A stretch of DNA of 10,303 nucleotides. Origin: Dunaliella salina. Taxonomy: Eukaryota > Chlorophyta > Chlorophyceae > Chlamydomonadales > Dunaliellaceae. Position numbers and translations under genes: made by a program. The stretch lies in contig MU069474.1 of assembly GCA_002284615.2 (NCBI GenBank), positions 298,571-308,873 of the forward strand, given 5' to 3'. Shown piece by piece: positions 7,479 to 10,303 of the stretch. Under the pieces are notes generated by a model. The model searched no databases. It saw nothing but the letters and a program-made list of their open reading frames with translations, and was not told the origin of the DNA. The stretch's first letter is position 1, and each line of letters begins with the position of its first letter.

Positions 7479-7617
7479 TTCTGTGATGACTTCATTCTCC
7501 CACGTCTTATGACGGGAGCCAGGTGACCCCATTCCCATGCCTCCGCACACATTGCAATACTTTACCCTCACTGCCTCACGCACATGGGCAATGTTTTCTC
7601 CAAATTGTTGATGAGGG
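7479..7617 (-). CDS. Exon 3, segment with a CxxC pair
   Basis: The predicted exon is 139 bases. The acceptor is GTCAG|CCCTCAT after a T-rich tract with a CTGAT branch-point-like sequence. The donor is proposed at ACAGAA|GTGTGT. Its first base completes codon 58 (Ser) left in phase 2 by exon 2, then 46 codons follow to phase 0. The peptide includes REAVRVKYCNVCGGMGMG and then a RHKTWENEVITE end. One CxxC pair (residues 79 and 82) with a downstream His could be half of a zinc site, but no complete zinc finger is visible. Another minus-strand frame (7286-7552) is open here and is an alternative reading. The donor is the weakest of the set because several GT dinucleotides are adjacent. The family is not recognised. 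Confidence 0.55.
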
Positions 7618-8600
7618 CTGACTGACAGGCACACAAAGAACAGACCTACATCAGGAGTTTGCGCTGTGAGTGCTCAAACAGCTTTTAAAAAAGTTTGGGA
7701 GGGACTCAAATAATGGTGACCCCCCTCTGCTGGCAAGGGCAGGACAAGTTATTGGCACCCTCATGTACATAACATGTCCAATTCAAAGATCGTTTTGAAA
7801 GCTTCAATTGTGCAGAATGCAAGTGAGGGGTTGATGCGATCCTTTGTGTTGCTTGCCAAATGAGAAGCTTCCTGGAAGCCTGCGCGGTGCTCAATGCGAG
7901 TGACACTCACAGTCAGCACCGCACAGGCTCACAGCACACTGACCTTCGAAAGCATTAAGCAAACACCGCAAAGGCTTGCATTAAGCCCCTCTTTTGGCAA
8001 GCACCACCAAGGATCGCATGAACTCCTCACTCATATTCAGCAAGCACCACCTTGGCTCGCTGGAGCCCAACATTTGAAAGCATTAGGCAAGCACCGCACA
8101 GGCTTGCCTTAAGCCCCTCTTTTGGCAAGCACCACCAAGGATCGCATGAACTCCTCACTCATATTCAGCAAGCACCACCTTGGCTCGTTGCAGCCCAACA
8201 TTTGAAAGCATTTGGCAAGTGCCACACAGGCTCACAGCACACTGACCTTCGAATGCATTCGGCAAGCACTTCACAGGCTTGCATTAAACCCCTCATTTGA
8301 CGAGCACCACAAAGGATTGTACATAAACATCACTCACATTCAGCAAGCATTACATTGGAAGACTGGCAGCGGCCCAACATTTGAAAACATTTGGCAAGCG
8401 CCACACAGGCTCACAGCACACTGACCTTCAAATGCATTCGGCAAGCACTTCACAGGCTCGCATTGAGCCCCTCATTTGACGAGCACCACAAAGGATTGTA
8501 TGTAACCCTCACTCACACTCAGCAAGCATCAAAGGCTGGCAGCAGCCTGACATTTGAAAGCATTAGGCAAGCACCTCTTAGGCGCGCACAAAGCCCTCAC
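7618..8600 (-). other. Intron 2 (0.98 kb), mostly satellite
   Basis: Bounded by a strong donor (CGTAG|GTGAGG) and the acceptor GTCAG|CCCTC. About two thirds is the 128/179-bp satellite; 7618-7914 shows no recognisable feature. Confidence 0.65.
7915..8590. repeat. Tandem satellite with 128-bp and about 179-bp units
   Basis: Two adjacent units match at an offset of 128 bases (for example TCATATTCAG at 8031 and 8159, with surrounding AAGCCCCTCTTTTGGCAAGC). Further right, units match at about 179 bases (GGCAAG[T/C]GCCACACAGGC near 8214 and 8393). These longer ones carry an extra CACAGCACACTGACCTTC segment that also begins the array at about 7928. Similarity decays toward 8590. Plus-strand open frames over this array are repeat by-products. 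Confidence 0.85.
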
Positions 8601-8673
8601 CTACGTCTCCTGCCTTTTGAGCTGGACTTGCCCCTCCGTCCGCCTGTCCCCCTTGCGCGTTTCTTTGCCAATC
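8601..8673 (-). CDS. Exon 2, basic NLS-like segment
   Basis: This 73-base exon has clear splice signals on both sides: acceptor CTCGTAG|GA after a C/T-rich stretch, and donor CGTAG|GTGAGG. It enters in phase 1 and leaves in phase 2, encoding predicted residues 34-57 plus two bases of codon 58. The peptide is strongly basic, LAKKRARGTGGRRGKSSSKG followed by three Arg. KKRAR followed by a Gly/Arg/Lys-rich run is typical of a nuclear localisation signal or a nucleic-acid-binding tail. The exon stands out from its surroundings: the 3' side is the 128/179-bp satellite of intron 2 and the 5' side is the 1.37-kb intron 1. Function of the segment is inferred from composition only. Confidence 0.7.
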
Positions 8674-10039
8674 CTACGAGATTGCAAACACTGAGAGCAT
8701 GGAGTGGGTGCAGGGGCTATCGTAAGAGATTAGTGCGCAGCAGAAAGGATATGGTAGGCGCAGACTGGAAAGCAAAATCAAGGGAAAGGCACATGTGTTG
8801 GCAAAAGTGGGTGAAGTGCACCAGCGCAACACACGCTGACAGGAAAGACATGACAGCATAGAACAAGCTTCATGTGCATGTGCAAAGCAAGGACAGGATT
8901 GATTTCGTTGCGCTTAATATGCATTGGGTTAGGTTAAAACAAGTCCAACATTGATGTTGCAGGGCTGTGTGAGCACATGAGGCTAGCAGTGAATTGCTTC
9001 AATTGAAGGCTTTGTGCCTGCAAAACCTCTGCACTTTCTGTACGAGCACACAGTCCCTGTGTAAAGGGCGGTACCTTCAACACTTAATGCTTGCTCCTGG
9101 TGGTGGTGTCATTGCTAGTTTGGTGAATTTGCTCAGTGTTGGTGGTGAGGTCAGTGCCGCCATTTACATTCCGTGGTAAATTCTTGTAGGCAGTGGTGAC
9201 TCCACATGGTTGCAATTTTTGTTCAAATGTTGCGCTCTCCATGGCCACAGACATTTCTCCGCATCAGTAGTCATTCCATTGTTAATTTGTTGCCTTTCCC
9301 TCCTCCCACCTCCGAGGCATGGCCTCAACACCTTCTTACTGCACTGTCGCCTGATCATTGATCTGTTGCACACTCCATCTTTCCCTGCCTCATCACTGAG
9401 GCCTTATTACCTTGACATAGTCTACCTGTTATTTTGTAGCCATTTGATTCCTCCTGACCTCTGTGATAAGGGCTAGGTCCAGACGACCAGCAATCATCCA
9501 ACAGTTATGAAGCTGGTTAAAGGCATCGTACTGGCCAATGACATGTGGTGACATGAAAATTCCAAGTACTTAGAAGCGAAACAAAACGTGCTAAGATAGT
9601 GACAATGCTGCTGCTGCTGCCGATGATGATGATGAATTGAAGGACAACCAAAGACTTGGACATATTGAAAATGCAATGATGAGAGGGAAATTACACATGG
9701 GGCCACAAATGGAAATTTCTCCGGCTGTGGACCTATGTGTAAACCTTCTTGGTATGACATTAACACCTGCATGCAAGTCATGAGCTGCAAAGGGCCCTGA
9801 ATGCCACCATGTACATCATGCTTTAATGATACATCTTTCACGTTGCCATGGGCCGCCATGGCGCTTGCTTTTTCCCCCTCAATTGCCACCAGCAAAAACA
9901 GCAAATGCAGATTACCTGATGTAGGTTTTTTGCATAGCTGCACATCCTGTCCCCATTTCCGTCTCCGTCCCTCACAATTGCCCGAAGGACAAACCAAATC
10001 TGATGCCCATGTTGCTCCATCAATCCCATCCCCATTCAC
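8674..10039 (-). other. Intron 1 (1.37 kb)
   Basis: Bounded by the donor of exon 1 (GCAG|GTGAAT) and the acceptor of exon 2 (CTCGTAG|GA). I see no repeat array, mobile element or additional exon of the minus-strand gene. A 62-codon plus-strand open frame at 9595-9783 is treated under findings. Confidence 0.6.
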
Positions 10040-10139
10040 CTGCACTCTTGGTTGGTTCTGAGCTCTCGTCTTCGCTGCCTTGCGCCTCATCTGAAGCTTC
10101 CTCAGTCACCTCAGCACCTGCTAGTGCGTGCAAAGCCAT
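10040..10139 (-). CDS. Exon 1 of unrecognised nuclear protein gene (start codon, acidic N-terminus)
   Basis: This is the first coding exon of a six-exon minus-strand gene. The ATG is at 10139-10137, with an in-frame TAA immediately upstream and G at +4. It encodes 33 residues plus one base, beginning MALHALAGAEVTEEASDEAQ and continuing with a Ser/Glu/Asp-rich stretch that ends in PTKSA. The donor is GCAG|GTGAAT (intron from 10039), leaving phase 1. That fits the next exon, whose leading GA completes a Gly codon. Acidic, Ser-rich N-termini are common in nuclear and chromatin proteins, but no domain is visible here. A longer minus-strand frame overlaps this region in another phase and runs into intron sequence, so I do not accept it. 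The start is fairly secure from the stop-ATG context; the transcription start is unknown. Confidence 0.7.
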
Positions 10140-10236
10140 TTAGTCTTTGATGTAGCATTTAGAGTCAGCCAGTTAGTTTTTCGGCCGCCTCGCGCGCAGT
10201 ACACGCACAACTTGCGCAGCGGGCACAAGCAGCCGC

Positions 10237-10303
<67 letters not shown>
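10140..10303 (-). promoter_or_regulatory. 5' flank of the gene with (CA)n/(TG)n microsatellite
   Basis: Upstream of the ATG lie about 100 bases with no TATA box that I can assign. Beyond them is an uninterrupted TG dinucleotide tract (10238-10303, at least 33 repeats, running off the window). Promoter function is inferred only from position. An upstream ATG at 10158 opens a short frame that overlaps the main start. Confidence 0.4.

Noticed and set aside
7894..8861. Plus-strand frames of 70 to 156 residues over the satellite in intron 2
   Set aside because: They repeat the satellite unit in translation and run across exon 2, which has strong splice signals on the opposite strand.
9494..10090. 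198-residue minus-strand frame
   Set aside because: It starts inside exon 1 in a different phase and runs through intron 1 with a His/Gln run from a short triplet repeat; the exon 1 frame starting at 10139 has a stop-ATG context and a matching donor.

Overview
The window looks like nuclear DNA of a eukaryote with long, repeat-filled introns. The most economical guess is a chlorophyte green alga of the Dunaliella/Volvocales type. The reasons are GT-AG introns, CAG-rich exons encoding glutamine tracts, many short satellites, a long (TG)n tract and hAT-like transposon remnants. The organism assignment is inference; no gene here identifies a species. There are no bacterial-type operons, tRNAs or rRNAs.

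I read one gene, on the minus strand, running through almost the whole window. Six exons can be joined with every intron phase matching: 10139-10040 (start codon), 8673-8601, 7617-7479, 6569-6473, 3337-3108 and 923-1. The last exon continues beyond the window. The predicted product, at least 520 residues, is of unrecognised family. In order it has an acidic N-terminus, a basic nuclear-localisation-like patch, a short segment with a CxxC pair, an acidic Glu/Asp tract, a second KRKR basic patch with a Q/E/R-rich probable coiled coil, a ubiquitin-interacting motif (UIM), a polyglutamine tract with 13 pure CAG codons, and two 54-residue repeats ending in RG-rich boxes. This composition suggests a nuclear, ubiquitin-reading, possibly nucleic-acid-binding protein, but no enzyme domain is visible.

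Four of the five introns hold recognisable repeats. Intron 1 (8674-10039) has no clear repeat. Intron 2 holds a 128/179-bp satellite (about 7915-8590). Intron 3 holds a 175-bp direct repeat pair and a 91-bp hAT-like MITE. Intron 4 holds an 808-bp hAT-like element with 21-bp inverted ends and an 8-bp target duplication, a 323-bp tandem duplication of its right end, and a 27-bp minisatellite. Intron 5 holds an array of degenerate units that resemble the 3' splice site of the last exon, a satellite with 33-bp and about 80-bp units, and a short retroposon-like insertion with a TTTTC tail and 10-bp target duplication.

One N at 2369 separates two exact 355-base copies. This is most simply an unmerged contig overlap, so part of intron 5 is probably an assembly artefact. 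The strongest biological oddity is that the acceptor of the polyQ/UIM exon belongs to the intronic repeat family. Three upstream relatives carry AG sites in the same phase followed by short open frames.
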